Assembly: GCF_025854335.1 (NCBI RefSeq)
Contig: NZ_CP107716.1
Coordinates: 2,287,001 to 2,351,000, forward strand
Direction of reading: 5' to 3'
DNA length: 64,000 nt
DNA from: Pelagibacterium flavum
GTDB lineage: Bacteria > Pseudomonadota > Alphaproteobacteria > Rhizobiales > Devosiaceae
The position numbers were made by a program, and so were the translations under genes. Under the pieces are notes generated by a model. It ran no database searches and was not told the origin of the DNA. It saw nothing but the letters and a program-made list of their open reading frames with translations. Position 1 is the stretch's first letter, and each line of letters opens with the position of its first letter. Below, one piece after another: positions 42,260-51,540 of this stretch.

Positions 42260-43474
42260 TCAGATTTTGGCGAGGGGAACAACGTTGCCGTTGCTGGCCG
42301 AGCCGCCGAGGAACTTCTTGATGGCGCGGGCCGCCTGACGGATACGCTGCTCGTTTTCCACGAAGGCCAGCCGCACGTACTGATCGCCATACTCGCCAAA
42401 ACCCACGCCGGGCGCGACGGCAACCCCGGTCTCGCGGATCAGCAACTTGGCAAATTCGAGGCTGCCCAGATCGGCAAACTGATCAGGGATCGGAGCCCAG
42501 GCAAACATGGTTGCTGCTGGGCTGGGGATATGCCAGCCGGCGCGGCCGAAGCTTTCGACCATGACGTCGCGGCGATGACGGTAGATGCTACGCACCTCCT
42601 CGATACAGGAATCATCGCCGTTGAGCGCCGATGCCGCGGCGACCTGGATGGGTGTGAACGCACCATAATCGAGATAGGATTTGACTCGGGCCAATGCCGC
42701 GATCAGCCGCTCATTGCCCACGGCAAAACCCATGCGCCAGCCGGGCATGGAGAAGGTTTTCGACATGGACGTGAACTCGACGGTCACATCCATGGCGCCG
42801 GGCACTTCGAGCACCGAATGGGGCGGCTCGTCCTCGAAATATATCTCAGAATAAGCAAGATCGGAGAGGATAAAAATCTCGTTCTTGCGGCAGTACTCCA
42901 CCACTTCCTTGTAGAAATCGAACGAGGCGACATAGGCCGTGGGGTTGGCCGGGTAGTTGAGAATCAGCGCGATCGGTTTGGGGATCGAATGACGCACGGC
43001 CCTGTCGAGCGAGCGCATGAAATCCTCGTTAGGGTCGGCAGGCATTGACCGCACGACCCCGCCCGACATGATGAAGCCGAACGAGTGGATGGGATAGGTC
43101 GGATTAGGCACCAGCACGACATCGCCCGGGGCGGTGATCGCCTGGGCCATGTTGGCAAAGCCTTCCTTGGAGCCAAGCGTTGCGACGACCTGCGTGTTGG
43201 GATCGAGCTTTACGCCGAACCGGCGCCCATAGTAGGAGGCCTGGGCCTTGCGCAGACCCGGAATGCCGCGCGAGGTCGAATAGCGGTGAGTGCGCGGGTC
43301 TTTGACCGTTTCCTTGAGCTTTTCAACGATATGGGTTGGCGTCGGCAAGTCGGGATTGCCCATACCCAGGTCGATAACGTCGACGCCTTCGGCGCGCGCC
43401 TTGGCCTTGATCGGGTTGATGTGCTCGAACACATAAGGCGGCAGGCGGCGGATGCGATGGAATTCTTCGCTCAT
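42260..43474 (-). CDS. Class I aminotransferase (AlaC / LL-DAP-aminotransferase-like)
   Basis: 404-residue PLP aminotransferase of fold type I. Features: GMGNPDLPTP near 37-47, NYPANPT (173-179), Asp/Tyr pair in LSDLAYSEIYF, Schiff-base Lys239 in SMSKTFSMPGWRMG and C-terminal arginine region YVRLAFVEN. Automatic annotation often calls these LL-diaminopimelate aminotransferase; the close fit to AlaC (glutamate-pyruvate aminotransferase) in the same alphaproteobacterial neighbourhood makes alanine synthesis at least as likely. The ATG is preceded by GAGGACAA. Upstream of hom and glpX with a 78-base gap containing a small hairpin. Confidence 0.88.
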   Translation of the reverse strand: MSEEFHRIRRLPPYVFEHINPIKAKARAEGVDVIDLGMGNPDLPTPTHIVEKLKETVKDPRTHRYSTSRGIPGLRKAQASYYGRRFGVKLDPNTQVVATLGSKEGFANMAQAITAPGDVVLVPNPTYPIHSFGFIMSGGVVRSMPADPNEDFMRSLDRAVRHSIPKPIALILNYPANPTAYVASFDFYKEVVEYCRKNEIFILSDLAYSEIYFEDEPPHSVLEVPGAMDVTVEFTSMSKTFSMPGWRMGFAVGNERLIAALARVKSYLDYGAFTPIQVAAASALNGDDSCIEEVRSIYRHRRDVMVESFGRAGWHIPSPAATMFAWAPIPDQFADLGSLEFAKLLIRETGVAVAPGVGFGEYGDQYVRLAFVENEQRIRQAARAIKKFLGGSASNGNVVPLAKI

Positions 43475-43645
43475 TTTGTCCTCGATGGGATCGGGTTCGA
43501 TCCCGTTGTGACCGATGCTGCGGCGCGAATAGGACGCGCGGCAAGCAAGGGCAATTATCCGGCTGTCATGGTGTTCAAAGTATGAACGGGCGTCCGCTTT
43601 TGTTAAGACCGGCCCGCGCCGTGGTCTTTACCGGCCCTGTCGCTC

Positions 43646-44698
43646 TTATGGAAAGAGCGGCAGAGCCTCGATAGCGGTCGCCTCGGGGTAGCCGAAGGCC
43701 ACGTTGAAGTTCTGAATCGCCTGGCCGGCGCTTCCCTTCACCAGATTGTCGATAGCGGCAATGATGATAACCCGACCGGGAATGCGGTCGTCAAACACGT
43801 TGATGACGCAATAGTTTGAGCCGCGCACGTGGCCTGTGGAGGGAATTACGCCCTTTTCGGCCACACGGATAAAAGGCTCGCCTTCATAGGCATCACTCAG
43901 CGCCGCACGGACCTCGTCAGCATTCTTGGCACCATCGAGCCTTACGTGCGCGGTAATCAACTCGCCGCGGCTCATCGGGATCAGATGCGGAGTAAAATTG
44001 ACGGCCACCTTCTTGCCGGCAACCAGTCCGATTTCCTGCTCGATCTCGGGCGCGTGACGATGCACGCCAACGCCATAGGGCGTCAGGCTCTCGCCGGCTT
44101 CGGCCAGAAGGGTATTCTGCTTGGGCGCCCTGCCCGCTCCGGTGACACCGGACTTGGCATCGATGATCATGTCATCGGTCGAAATCGCGCCGGATTTGAC
44201 CAGCGGCAGAAGCGCCAGAAGCGTTGCTGTGGGATAGCAGCCCGGGCACGCGATGATCTTGGCGTCGCGGATGGCGTCGCGATTGTGCTCGGTCAGGCCG
44301 TACGCCGCTTTTTCCTGCAGATGAGGCGCAACATGATCTGCGCCATAGACCGGACCGTAGTCCTCGGCATTGCGGAAGCGGAAGTCGGCCCCCATATCGA
44401 TGACACGCAGGGAGGAATTTTCTTGGGCGATTTTGGCAACAAGTTTCTGGCTCGTTCCGTGCGGAAGGCCACAGAACACCACGTCGATGCCCGAGAAATC
44501 CACGTCCTCGTTGGCCACAAGGTCGGGCAGTTCGGCCACGGCCAGATGCGGAAACACGGACGCCATCGGCTTACCGGCATGGGTGTTGGCGGTCAGCGCC
44601 ACAAATTTGAGGCCCGGATGGCGTACGCCAAGTCGCAAAAGATCAGCTCCGGTATATCCGGAAGCACCAAGAAGTGCGGCTGTCTTAGGCGACTCCAT
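43646..44698 (-). CDS. argC: N-acetyl-gamma-glutamyl-phosphate reductase
   Basis: 350-residue NADPH enzyme of arginine synthesis reducing N-acetylglutamyl-5-phosphate to the semialdehyde. NADP motif GASGYTGADLLRL (11-23), CPGCYPTATLLAL with catalytic Cys (154), GVGVHRHAPEIEQEIG and HLIPMSRGE confirm it. ATG 44698 is preceded by GAGGGCAAG; the open frame extends 72 codons upstream without the right signals. Far from other arg genes, as in many rhizobia. Divergent from the glycosyltransferase. Confidence 0.95.
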   Translation of the reverse strand: MESPKTAALLGASGYTGADLLRLGVRHPGLKFVALTANTHAGKPMASVFPHLAVAELPDLVANEDVDFSGIDVVFCGLPHGTSQKLVAKIAQENSSLRVIDMGADFRFRNAEDYGPVYGADHVAPHLQEKAAYGLTEHNRDAIRDAKIIACPGCYPTATLLALLPLVKSGAISTDDMIIDAKSGVTGAGRAPKQNTLLAEAGESLTPYGVGVHRHAPEIEQEIGLVAGKKVAVNFTPHLIPMSRGELITAHVRLDGAKNADEVRAALSDAYEGEPFIRVAEKGVIPSTGHVRGSNYCVINVFDDRIPGRVIIIAAIDNLVKGSAGQAIQNFNVAFGYPEATAIEALPLFP

Positions 44699-44827
44699 CT
44701 GACTTGCCCTCGTTGTCCGATTGTGTAAATGAAACACGCGAGGGGTCGTCATAATGCTCTGTAACGACAATGTAAATGACCCAAGCGCCATTGGCGCACC
44801 CGCCGCGGCAGGGGTATTGAGGTGAAG

Positions 44828-46114
44828 ATGACAAAGCGCATTGCGATGGCCACACTGGGCACGCAAGGTGACGTTCAACCTTATGTCGCCCTGGCACGAT
44901 CCATGACCGCTCAAGGCTATTCGGTTGTCATCGGCACCACCGATGATTTCGAGTCCATGGTCACCGGATATGGCATCGAGTTTTGGAGCCTGGGCCCCTC
45001 GATGCAGGAATTCGTCAAGCAGAGCCAGTTTGAGCGCGCGATGAACCAGAACCTGCTGGTCAACGCCCCAGCCCTGCTCCGTCAGGGCCAGAAAATCGTG
45101 GATCGCGCCGCGCGTGCCGCTTGGGATATGGCCCAGGGCGCCGATTGCATTCTGCTCAATATGAACACGAGCTTTTCGATCGATATCGCCGAAGCGCTCG
45201 ATATCCCGGCGATCGTCGCTGCGCTGCAGCCTCTTAATTCGACCAGCGAGTTTCCGCTCTGCATCTATTACGGGCCGACCTTCGGGAAAACCATCAACCG
45301 ACTGACCTATTCGACGATGACGGTGCAGCAGATCTATTACAATCTGCCACGCAACAAGCTGCGCCGCGAGTTGATGGGGCTGGGACCGCGCAAAAACGGC
45401 GGGTTCTTCAAGGACACCGATGGCACTCCGCTGTGGACGCTGAATGCTTATTCAGAAGTTATTTCGCCACGTCCGCGCGACTGGCCGAAAACCTCGATCG
45501 TCACCGGTTACTGGATGCTGCCCGATAATTCCGGGTGGCAGCCCTCCCAAGAGTTCAAAGACTTTCTCGCCAAGGGTCCTCCGCCGATCTATGTAGGATT
45601 TGGGTCAATGCCCTGGGGCGCGGATCGAAATACCGACATCCTGCGCGAAGCGCTCAAATTCTGGAATGGCCGCGTGGTCGTGGGGCGAGGCTGGGGAGGC
45701 ATCAAGCCAGATGACCTACCCTCGGACAAAGTCTATGTCATCGACAGGGCCCCACACGACCAACTTTTCAAATACGTGAAGGCCGTTGTCCATCATGGGG
45801 GAGCGGGAACGACTGCGTCGGGCCTGATACTCGGAAAGCCGACTTTCATCGTTCCGCAAATGGTCGATCAGCCCTATTGGGGCGGGCGCGTGCATGAGTT
45901 GGGTTGCGGCCCAAAGCCGGTTCGCCGCCGCAAGCTGACAGCCGAGGCGCTGGCCGATGCGTTGAGCCAGCTCGATTCCAACCCCGGCTTTGCCCGCAAT
46001 GCCGAAAAGATAGGCGAGCAATTGCGTGCCGAAGATGGCACCGGCAAGGCGATCAAGGTCATCGAGCGGGTGATGGCCAACTACCAGCCGCGCAGCGCAC
46101 GCAAGCTGGCGTAA
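44828..46114 (+). CDS. Glycosyltransferase family 1 (UDP-glucuronosyl/sterol-glucosyltransferase-like)
   Basis: 428-residue GT-B enzyme. The N-terminal domain starts MTKRIAMATLGTQGDVQPYVALARSM, the C-terminal domain carries the UGT nucleotide-binding signature VVHHGGAGTTASGLILGKPTFIVPQMVDQPYW (about 325-356). Members glycosylate lipids, sterols or rhamnolipid precursors. Start taken at ATG 44828, behind GAGGTGAAG; a GTG two codons earlier is possible. Stands alone between argC (divergent) and the ABC exporter (convergent). Acceptor unknown. Confidence 0.87.
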   Translation: MTKRIAMATLGTQGDVQPYVALARSMTAQGYSVVIGTTDDFESMVTGYGIEFWSLGPSMQEFVKQSQFERAMNQNLLVNAPALLRQGQKIVDRAARAAWDMAQGADCILLNMNTSFSIDIAEALDIPAIVAALQPLNSTSEFPLCIYYGPTFGKTINRLTYSTMTVQQIYYNLPRNKLRRELMGLGPRKNGGFFKDTDGTPLWTLNAYSEVISPRPRDWPKTSIVTGYWMLPDNSGWQPSQEFKDFLAKGPPPIYVGFGSMPWGADRNTDILREALKFWNGRVVVGRGWGGIKPDDLPSDKVYVIDRAPHDQLFKYVKAVVHHGGAGTTASGLILGKPTFIVPQMVDQPYWGGRVHELGCGPKPVRRRKLTAEALADALSQLDSNPGFARNAEKIGEQLRAEDGTGKAIKVIERVMANYQPRSARKLA

Positions 46115-46156
46115 AAAAAAGCCGACGGCGCCTCGATCGAGACTGAACCCGCCGGC
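46113..46156 (-). terminator. Rho-independent terminator of the ABC-2 exporter operon
   Basis: Stem CCGCCGGC / GCCGACGG (one wobble pair) in a 20-base loop setting, followed on the minus strand by eight T. It also closes the convergent glycosyltransferase gene on its 3' side. Confidence 0.75.
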
Positions 46157-46173
46157 CTGCTTGTCTTTGCTGA

Positions 46174-46935
46174 TCAGGCGCGCAGCTTGTACCCGGTCCG
46201 GAATATCCAGGTAATGATGGCCAATGAGGCGGCCATGAAAACCAGCGTCATGCCCAGGCTGATCCCGACATCAACATCGGCCACCCCATAAAAGCTCCAG
46301 CGGAAACCGCTAACGAGATAGACCACGGGATTGAGCAGCGCGATATTCTGCCATGTCTCGGGCAGCATGGTGATCGAATAGAACGTGCCGCCCAGAAAAG
46401 CCAAAGGCGTGACGATGAGCAGCGGAATAAGCTGGAGCTTTTCGAACCCGTCCGCCCAGATACCGATGATAAAGCCGATCAGCGAGAAGGTGACAGCGGT
46501 CAAGACCATGAAGGTCACCATCCAGATCGGGTGCTGGATCTGAAGATCCACAAAGAAGCTGGCCGTCAAAAGAATGATGAGCGCCAAGATCACCGACTTC
46601 GTCGCCGCTGCCCCGACAAAGGCAATCACCGTTTCCACATGGGAGATCGGAGCAGTCAGGATTTCATAGACCGTGCCGGCAAATTTGGGAAAATAGATTC
46701 CAAAGGATGCGTTCGAGAGCGATTGCTGCAGCAGCGACAGCATGATCAGTCCCGGCACGATGAAGGCGGCGTAGCTGACACCTTCAACCGATTCGATGCG
46801 CGAGCCGATGGCTGCCCCAAACACGACGAAATAGAGCGATGTGGAAACGACGGGCGAAATGATCGATTGGGTGACTGTGCGCCACCAGCGCGCCATCTCG
46901 AAGATATAAATGGCCTTGATCGCGTAATAGTTCAT
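46174..46935 (-). CDS. ABC-2 type exporter permease
   Basis: 253-residue membrane protein with six hydrophobic segments. ABC-2 signature around [37 protein letters not shown] in the last third (about 185-220), and an N-terminal amphipathic lead [26 protein letters not shown]. Start overlaps the ATPase stop (ATGA at 46932-46935). Resembles NodJ/drug-resistance exporter permeases; the exported molecule is unknown. Confidence 0.9.
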   Translation of the reverse strand: MNYYAIKAIYIFEMARWWRTVTQSIISPVVSTSLYFVVFGAAIGSRIESVEGVSYAAFIVPGLIMLSLLQQSLSNASFGIYFPKFAGTVYEILTAPISHVETVIAFVGAAATKSVILALIILLTASFFVDLQIQHPIWMVTFMVLTAVTFSLIGFIIGIWADGFEKLQLIPLLIVTPLAFLGGTFYSITMLPETWQNIALLNPVVYLVSGFRWSFYGVADVDVGISLGMTLVFMAASLAIITWIFRTGYKLRA

Positions 46936-47879
46936 GTCCGGTCCCTCAAAAGGCCAATGAAGATTTCCTCGAGCGACGACTGATGGGTCGACAGATCCTT
47001 GATACTGATGCCTTCTGCGTTAAGCGCACCGATCAGGGTTGCGATGCCGGTACGATCGGCCTGGCTGTCATAGCTGTAGCGCAACTCCTCGCCATCATCG
47101 GAAAGCTTGAGCCCGAGATCGGTTAGCGATTGCGGCAAGGCCTTAAGCGGCTCCTGCAACTGCACGGCAAGGTCTTTCTTGCCGAGCTGGCGCATGAGTT
47201 CGGTCTTTTCCTCGACCAGAATGATCTCGCCATTCGAGATGACCCCGATCCGGTCGGCCATTTCCTCGGCTTCTTCGATATAGTGGGTAGTAAGAATGAT
47301 AGTGACGCCGTTTTCACGCAGTTCGCGCACAACGTTCCACATGTCGCGCCGGAGCTCGACGTCGACACCCGCCGTGGGCTCGTCGAGAAACAGGATTTTC
47401 GGTTCGTGGCTGAGGGCCTTGGCGATCAACACGCGCCGCTTCATGCCGCCCGAAAGCGTAATCAGCTTGTCGTTGCGTTTATCCCAGAGCGAAAGGTCAC
47501 GCAGAATCTTTTCAATCACCTTATCGTTTCGCGGCTTTCCGAACAGGCCCCGGGTGAACGAGACGGTGGCCCATACGGTCTCGAAGCGATCCGCGCTCAA
47601 CTCTTGGGGCACCATGCCAATCATGGCTCGTGTCTTGCGGAATTCAGTGACGACGTCATGTCCGCCGACCAGAATCTGCCCGTCGGTGGGCCGGACCATG
47701 CCGCATATCGTGCCGATCAGCGTGGTCTTTCCCGCACCATTGGGGCCGAGCAACGCGAAAATTTCGCCCACCCTGATGTCAAGATTGATGTCTTTGAGGG
47801 CTTGAAAGCCCGTATCATAGATCTTGTTAAGACCCATGACCGCAACCGCGGGTTCTGCGGTCGTTATTTGCATGTTCAT
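46932..47879 (-). CDS. ABC-2 exporter ATPase (DrrA/NodI type)
   Basis: 315-residue ATPase. Walker [10 protein letters not shown] (45-53), Q-loop [19 protein letters not shown], signature [18 protein letters not shown], Walker [22 protein letters not shown]-loop [20 protein letters not shown]-terminal extension beyond about 230 is typical of DrrA/NodI-like exporters. Coupled to the permease by ATGA. Probable export of a hydrophobic compound or polysaccharide intermediate. Confidence 0.92.
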   Translation of the reverse strand: MNMQITTAEPAVAVMGLNKIYDTGFQALKDINLDIRVGEIFALLGPNGAGKTTLIGTICGMVRPTDGQILVGGHDVVTEFRKTRAMIGMVPQELSADRFETVWATVSFTRGLFGKPRNDKVIEKILRDLSLWDKRNDKLITLSGGMKRRVLIAKALSHEPKILFLDEPTAGVDVELRRDMWNVVRELRENGVTIILTTHYIEEAEEMADRIGVISNGEIILVEEKTELMRQLGKKDLAVQLQEPLKALPQSLTDLGLKLSDDGEELRYSYDSQADRTGIATLIGALNAEGISIKDLSTHQSSLEEIFIGLLRDRT

Positions 47880-47948
47880 GGAAATTCGCCCTCCGGCCAG
47901 AGGTGCCTATATAAGATGCAATCGGTCGATGACCAGCCCCGTAGCAAC

Positions 47949-47976
47949 AAAAAAGGCCCGCCGGAAGCGGGCCTTT
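47949..47976 (-). terminator. Rho-independent terminator of rplM-rpsI
   Basis: Stem AAGGCCCGC / GCGGGCCTT with a short loop, ending in a T-run on the minus strand, 23 bases after the rpsI stop. Confidence 0.92.
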
Positions 47977-47998
47977 CCAAAAACCGGGAAGCGATGGA

Positions 47999-48478
47999 TT
48001 AACGCTTGGAGAACTGGAAGGAGCGACGGGCCTTGGCCTTGCCGTACTTCTTGCGTTCAACCACGCGGCTGTCGCGGGTCAGGAAACCACCCTTCTTGAG
48101 GACCGGTCGAAGCTCGGGCTCGTAGTGGGTCAGCGCCTGGGACAGACCGTGACGGATGGCGCCGGCCTGGCCGGACAGACCACCACCAGCGACAGTGGCG
48201 ATCACGTCATACTGGTCCACTCGCTCGGTCGCCACGATGGGCTGCTGCAGGATCATCTGCAGAACCGGACGGGCAAAATAGGCAGTGAATTCCTTGCCGT
48301 TGACGGTGATCTTGCCCGAACCGGGCTTGACCCACACGCGGGCAACGGCGTCCTTACGCTTGCCAGTGGCATAAGCGCGGCCATAGCTGTCGAGCTTCTG
48401 GGTATAAACCGGTGCCGCTTCGACATTGGAGTCGGTAGCCGTGCCGAGGTCTTCGAGGGAGTTGATGGTCTCGGACAT
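47999..48478 (-). CDS. rpsI: 30S ribosomal protein S9
   Basis: 159-residue S9: an N-terminal extension (about 30 residues, common in alphaproteobacteria), then [59 protein letters not shown], and the tail [24 protein letters not shown] that reaches the tRNA anticodon in the P site. Two bases separate it from rplM, giving the usual L13-S9 operon. Confidence 0.98.
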   Translation of the reverse strand: MSETINSLEDLGTATDSNVEAAPVYTQKLDSYGRAYATGKRKDAVARVWVKPGSGKITVNGKEFTAYFARPVLQMILQQPIVATERVDQYDVIATVAGGGLSGQAGAIRHGLSQALTHYEPELRPVLKKGGFLTRDSRVVERKKYGKAKARRSFQFSKR

Positions 48479-48479
48479 A

Positions 48480-48944
48480 TTACTTCACCCTCACATTCTT
48501 GGTGTTGAGCGCGGCAACATCGAGAGTTTCGGGCTGCTGGGCTTCATGGGGATGCTCGGCACCGGCGTAAACGCGCAGGTTCTTGAGCTGGGCACGGGTC
48601 AGCGGGCCGCCCGGCATCATACGGCGCACGGCGTTTTCAACGACGCGCTCAGGGAAACGGCCCTCAAGCAGTTCGCGCATGGTGCGATCCTTGATGCCGC
48701 CGGGATAGCCGGTGTGCCAGTAGAAGCGCTTGTCATCGAGCTTCTTGCCGGTGAACTTCACCTTGTCGGCATTGATGACAATAACATTGTCGCCCATGTC
48801 CTGATTGGGAGTGAAAGTCGGCAGGTGCTTGCCGCGCAGACGGGTGGCGATGACCGCAGCGAGACGGCCCACGACCAGGCCTTCCGCGTCGATCAAAACC
48901 CACTTCTTGTCGATCTCGCCAGCCTTGGCCGAGTAGGTTTTCAT
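48480..48944 (-). CDS. rplM: 50S ribosomal protein L13
   Basis: 154-residue L13: [68 protein letters not shown], and [34 protein letters not shown] are canonical. ATG 48944 with AAAAGGA upstream; the longer frame to 49058 is spurious. Preceded by a promoter and a leader of about 90 bases, where autoregulation could act. Confidence 0.98.
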   Translation of the reverse strand: MKTYSAKAGEIDKKWVLIDAEGLVVGRLAAVIATRLRGKHLPTFTPNQDMGDNVIVINADKVKFTGKKLDDKRFYWHTGYPGGIKDRTMRELLEGRFPERVVENAVRRMMPGGPLTRAQLKNLRVYAGAEHPHEAQQPETLDVAALNTKNVRVK

Positions 48945-49039
48945 TGTTCTTGATCCTTTTGGATATCTCTTACGAGACAAGGCCGCCGAAGCCGACGGCC
49001 CTTCCCCGGCCAGACTTGCGAATGGCCATTTCGACGCGG

Positions 49040-49068
49040 GTGATACAGGCGGCCGCAAAGGTCGTCAA
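49040..49068 (-). promoter_or_regulatory. Sigma70-type promoter of rplM-rpsI
   Basis: Read on the minus strand: -35 TTGACG (49068-49063), 17-base spacer, -10 TATCAC (49045-49040). Located 90-120 bases before the rplM start, downstream of ctaA. Confidence 0.6.
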
Positions 49069-49119
49069 GTACAAAGTGATTTCTATTTTATAACAATGAC
49101 TTACATTTGCGGTATAATT

Positions 49120-50181
49120 TTACCGCACAGAAATCCTATGCATATCAGAGAGATAGGCGATTACCATCGCGACCAGTGTGAAAGCCAGCGCCTGATGAAC
49201 GAGCGCGATGGGAATATTGACCACCGACAACAGCGTCGTGATCCCCACTGCAACCTGCAACACGACAAGCATCGCAATGCGCGGCAACCAGGCGTGAACG
49301 CCTGCAAGGTCGGACCTTTTGCGGCCACGCCACCACAGGACAAGCGCGTAGACGGTGATGAGGTAAGCAAGGTTCCGGTGGTTGAACTGCACAGTGAGGA
49401 TATTCTCGAAGATGTTGCGCCAGGCCGGGTCGAGGGTGAACAGCCCTTCAGGCACGATCACACCGTCGATCAGTGGCCAGGTGTTGTAGATAAATCCGGC
49501 ATCGAGACCGGCAACGAGCGCCCCTGCCCCGATCTGGATAAACAGCAACGCAACCAATACCCAATTGGCAACAAGCCATCCGCGTGATGGCGCTGCGCCC
49601 CGTGCAGGAGGCTCGAGCGTTCTCGCCACCCAGACGAGCGCCATCATCAAAACGCTGGCCGCGCATAGATGAGCGGCGAGGCGGTATTGGGAAACCGAGG
49701 TCAGCTCTGAAAGACCCGAGGACACCATCCACCAGCCCAGAAACCCCTGGAAAGCGCCGGCAACAAACAGACCCGCCATCGGCCAGACGAGACTTTTGGG
49801 TATGCGGCGCTGGACAAGGAAGATCACAAAGGGAACGGCGAAAGCGAAACCGAGCATGCGCGCAAGGAAGCGATGCCCCCATTCCCACCAGAAGATCAAC
49901 TTGAATTCATCGACGCCCATCCAACTTTCGACCAGACGGTACTGCGGAATCTGCTGATACGCCTCGAATTCGGCCTGCCAGTCAGCGGCGGAAAGCGGCG
50001 GGATGATACCGGAAATAGGCTTCCAGCTGGTGATCGACAAACCGGATTCGGTCAACCGCGTACCCCCGCCCACCACCACGATCAGCAAAACGAACGCCGC
50101 CAGGCAATAGAGCCAGATGCGGACGGGCCGAATGCGGTCGTAATCGAGCGATGCGGAACCAGCTGAAGCGATGGCAGACAC
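49120..50181 (-). CDS. ctaA: Heme A synthase (CtaA/COX15)
   Basis: About 353-residue membrane enzyme oxidising heme O to heme A for cytochrome oxidase. Eight hydrophobic segments and the four conserved heme-ligating histidines in context: WWEWGHRFLARMLG, RLAAHLCAAS, VQFNHRNLAYL and ALVHQALAFTL. VVGGGTRLTESGLSI is the classic family signature near the first segment. The open frame runs to 50307, but the N-terminal part there has no membrane or family character; GTG 50181 or a start close by is more reasonable (no strong ribosome site seen). It is the alphaproteobacterial (type 2) form without extra domains. Divergent from the DUF2842 gene. Confidence 0.93.
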   Translation of the reverse strand: MSAIASAGSASLDYDRIRPVRIWLYCLAAFVLLIVVVGGGTRLTESGLSITSWKPISGIIPPLSAADWQAEFEAYQQIPQYRLVESWMGVDEFKLIFWWEWGHRFLARMLGFAFAVPFVIFLVQRRIPKSLVWPMAGLFVAGAFQGFLGWWMVSSGLSELTSVSQYRLAAHLCAASVLMMALVWVARTLEPPARGAAPSRGWLVANWVLVALLFIQIGAGALVAGLDAGFIYNTWPLIDGVIVPEGLFTLDPAWRNIFENILTVQFNHRNLAYLITVYALVLWWRGRKRSDLAGVHAWLPRIAMLVVLQVAVGITTLLSVVNIPIALVHQALAFTLVAMVIAYLSDMHRISVR

Positions 50182-50275
50182 AGTGAGCGTACCGGAGTTG
50201 TCAATCCTGCCCGAAGTGCTAATGGGATGTCCGGCGGATGGCAATGATAACAAACGCCGCAGTATGGAGACACCA

Positions 50276-50482
50276 ATGACCCAGCGCCAGCGCAAAGCCA
50301 TCGGCATAGGACTGACCCTTTTGACGCTTGTCGTGTGGACGGCGCTGGGCCTGTGGATTTACGAACTGTGGCTGGTGGGCGCACACAACCTCGTGCACCT
50401 TGGCTTTTTCGTTCTGTTCGGTCTCGCATGGGTGTTTCCTGCAATGGTCGTGATACGCTGGATGCAGCGTCCCGACACCTGA
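50276..50482 (+). CDS. DUF2842 small membrane protein
   Basis: 68-residue protein with two transmembrane helices: GIGLTLLTLVVWTALGLWIY and VHLGFFVLFGLAWVFPAMVVIRWM, joined by ELWLVGAHN. It matches the alphaproteobacterial DUF2842 family, often found next to ctaA. ATG 50276 has GGAGA in front; a start at 50264 is possible. Divergent from ctaA, whose product also sits in the inner membrane, so a role in oxidase biogenesis is plausible but unproven. Confidence 0.85.
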   Translation: MTQRQRKAIGIGLTLLTLVVWTALGLWIYELWLVGAHNLVHLGFFVLFGLAWVFPAMVVIRWMQRPDT

Positions 50483-50484
50483 CC

Positions 50485-51531
50485 TTATTCCACATCGAGC
50501 CGACGACCGCGCCGCATCAGGGTGAACACTTCGGCGGTCAGGAACACGTCAATGAATCGCTGTTTCTGAAACAATCCATTGAGCGACACGCGAGGCAGCG
50601 CGTTGAGGTGGGCGGCGTGTTCGGCGTAGAGGCCGCCCGGGCGCGTGGTCACGGCAGTGGCAAATCCAAGGTCGGTCGCGGCGGCAAACTCGCGCGGCCC
50701 GGCGGCGGCAACGCCGCCGATGGGATAGGACAGATGGCGAGGTCGCGTGCCGAACTGGGCTTCGAGCACATTGGCCGATTGCTCAATCTCGGCCCGCATC
50801 TGGTTCTCGTCAAGCTTTGAAAGCTCGTAATGATGGACTGTGTGCGCGCCGATAGTGCAGAGCGGCTCGTCGGTGAACGTCCTGAGCTCGGACCAATCCA
50901 TAATGAGACCGCGGCAGTGCGCCCCCAGGTCGAGGCCATAGCGCTGCGCCAGCGTCCTGATCGACGCCTCGCGCTGAGGTTCGGGCATTTTGCGGTAGCG
51001 CTGGTAGATGTGAGCAAAAGTGGTATTCTTTTGCTCCAATGTTCCCGCATCGCCGTAGTGCGGTCCCTCGGGCATCTCAACGACAACGACGTCATTGGCG
51101 GCAATGATATCCTCAAGCGCCTGCCACCAGACCAGCCCCACCCCATCGATCAGACCGGTCGGGATATAGAGGGTGAAGGGAGCCGCATGCTTGCGCAGGA
51201 TTGGCAAGGCGTGGACGAGATTGTCGCGATAGCCGTCGTCAAAAGTGAGAACGATGAAGGGTTTGGCATCCTCGCTCGCGATGCGCCTTGTAGCCTCGTC
51301 GAGATCGACGATATCGAAACCGGCCTCTCGCGCACGCACGATGACAGCTTCGAGAAAGTCGGGCCGGATCTGCAGGATGGAGTTGGGCGAAAATGCTGCC
51401 GGGGCATCGGGCAAAACCCTGTGCAGGGTAAAGATGAGCCCGCGCGCCGCCGAAAACCGCCGCAGTCCGGCCGCAATCCCCGGTAGTGCCAATGCCTCAA
51501 AGGCAGCCCTGTAAACTCCGTAACGGGGCAC
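50485..51531 (-). CDS. Polysaccharide deacetylase family protein (CE4-type)
   Basis: 348-residue protein with a NodB-homology region. Motif 1 (Asp-Asp) in FIVLTFDDGYRDNLVHALPILRKH (about 92-114) and metal His pair in IGAHTVHHYELSKL (about 226-239). A long insertion and C-terminal part bind the substrate in related EPS enzymes. GTG start at 51531, 9 bases after the Wzz/ExoP-like gene's stop, so it belongs to the same operon. Probably removes acetyl groups from the exopolysaccharide or a cell-wall sugar. No signal peptide is visible, so it may act in the cytoplasm. Confidence 0.85.
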   Translation of the reverse strand: MPRYGVYRAAFEALALPGIAAGLRRFSAARGLIFTLHRVLPDAPAAFSPNSILQIRPDFLEAVIVRAREAGFDIVDLDEATRRIASEDAKPFIVLTFDDGYRDNLVHALPILRKHAAPFTLYIPTGLIDGVGLVWWQALEDIIAANDVVVVEMPEGPHYGDAGTLEQKNTTFAHIYQRYRKMPEPQREASIRTLAQRYGLDLGAHCRGLIMDWSELRTFTDEPLCTIGAHTVHHYELSKLDENQMRAEIEQSANVLEAQFGTRPRHLSYPIGGVAAAGPREFAAATDLGFATAVTTRPGGLYAEHAAHLNALPRVSLNGLFQKQRFIDVFLTAEVFTLMRRGRRLDVE

Positions 51532-51540
51532 CTGGTTCGC

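Noticed and set aside
43640..43658. Inverted repeat CGCTCTT/AAGAGCG at the argC stop
   Set aside because: Lies over the stop codon and is not followed by a T-run; could be chance.
47130..48002. 290-codon plus-strand frame
   Set aside because: Complement of the exporter ATPase.
49108..49127. Hairpin TGCGGTA/TACCGCA over the ctaA stop
   Set aside because: No clear T-run behind it on the minus strand, so not called a terminator; the rplM promoter downstream is better supported.
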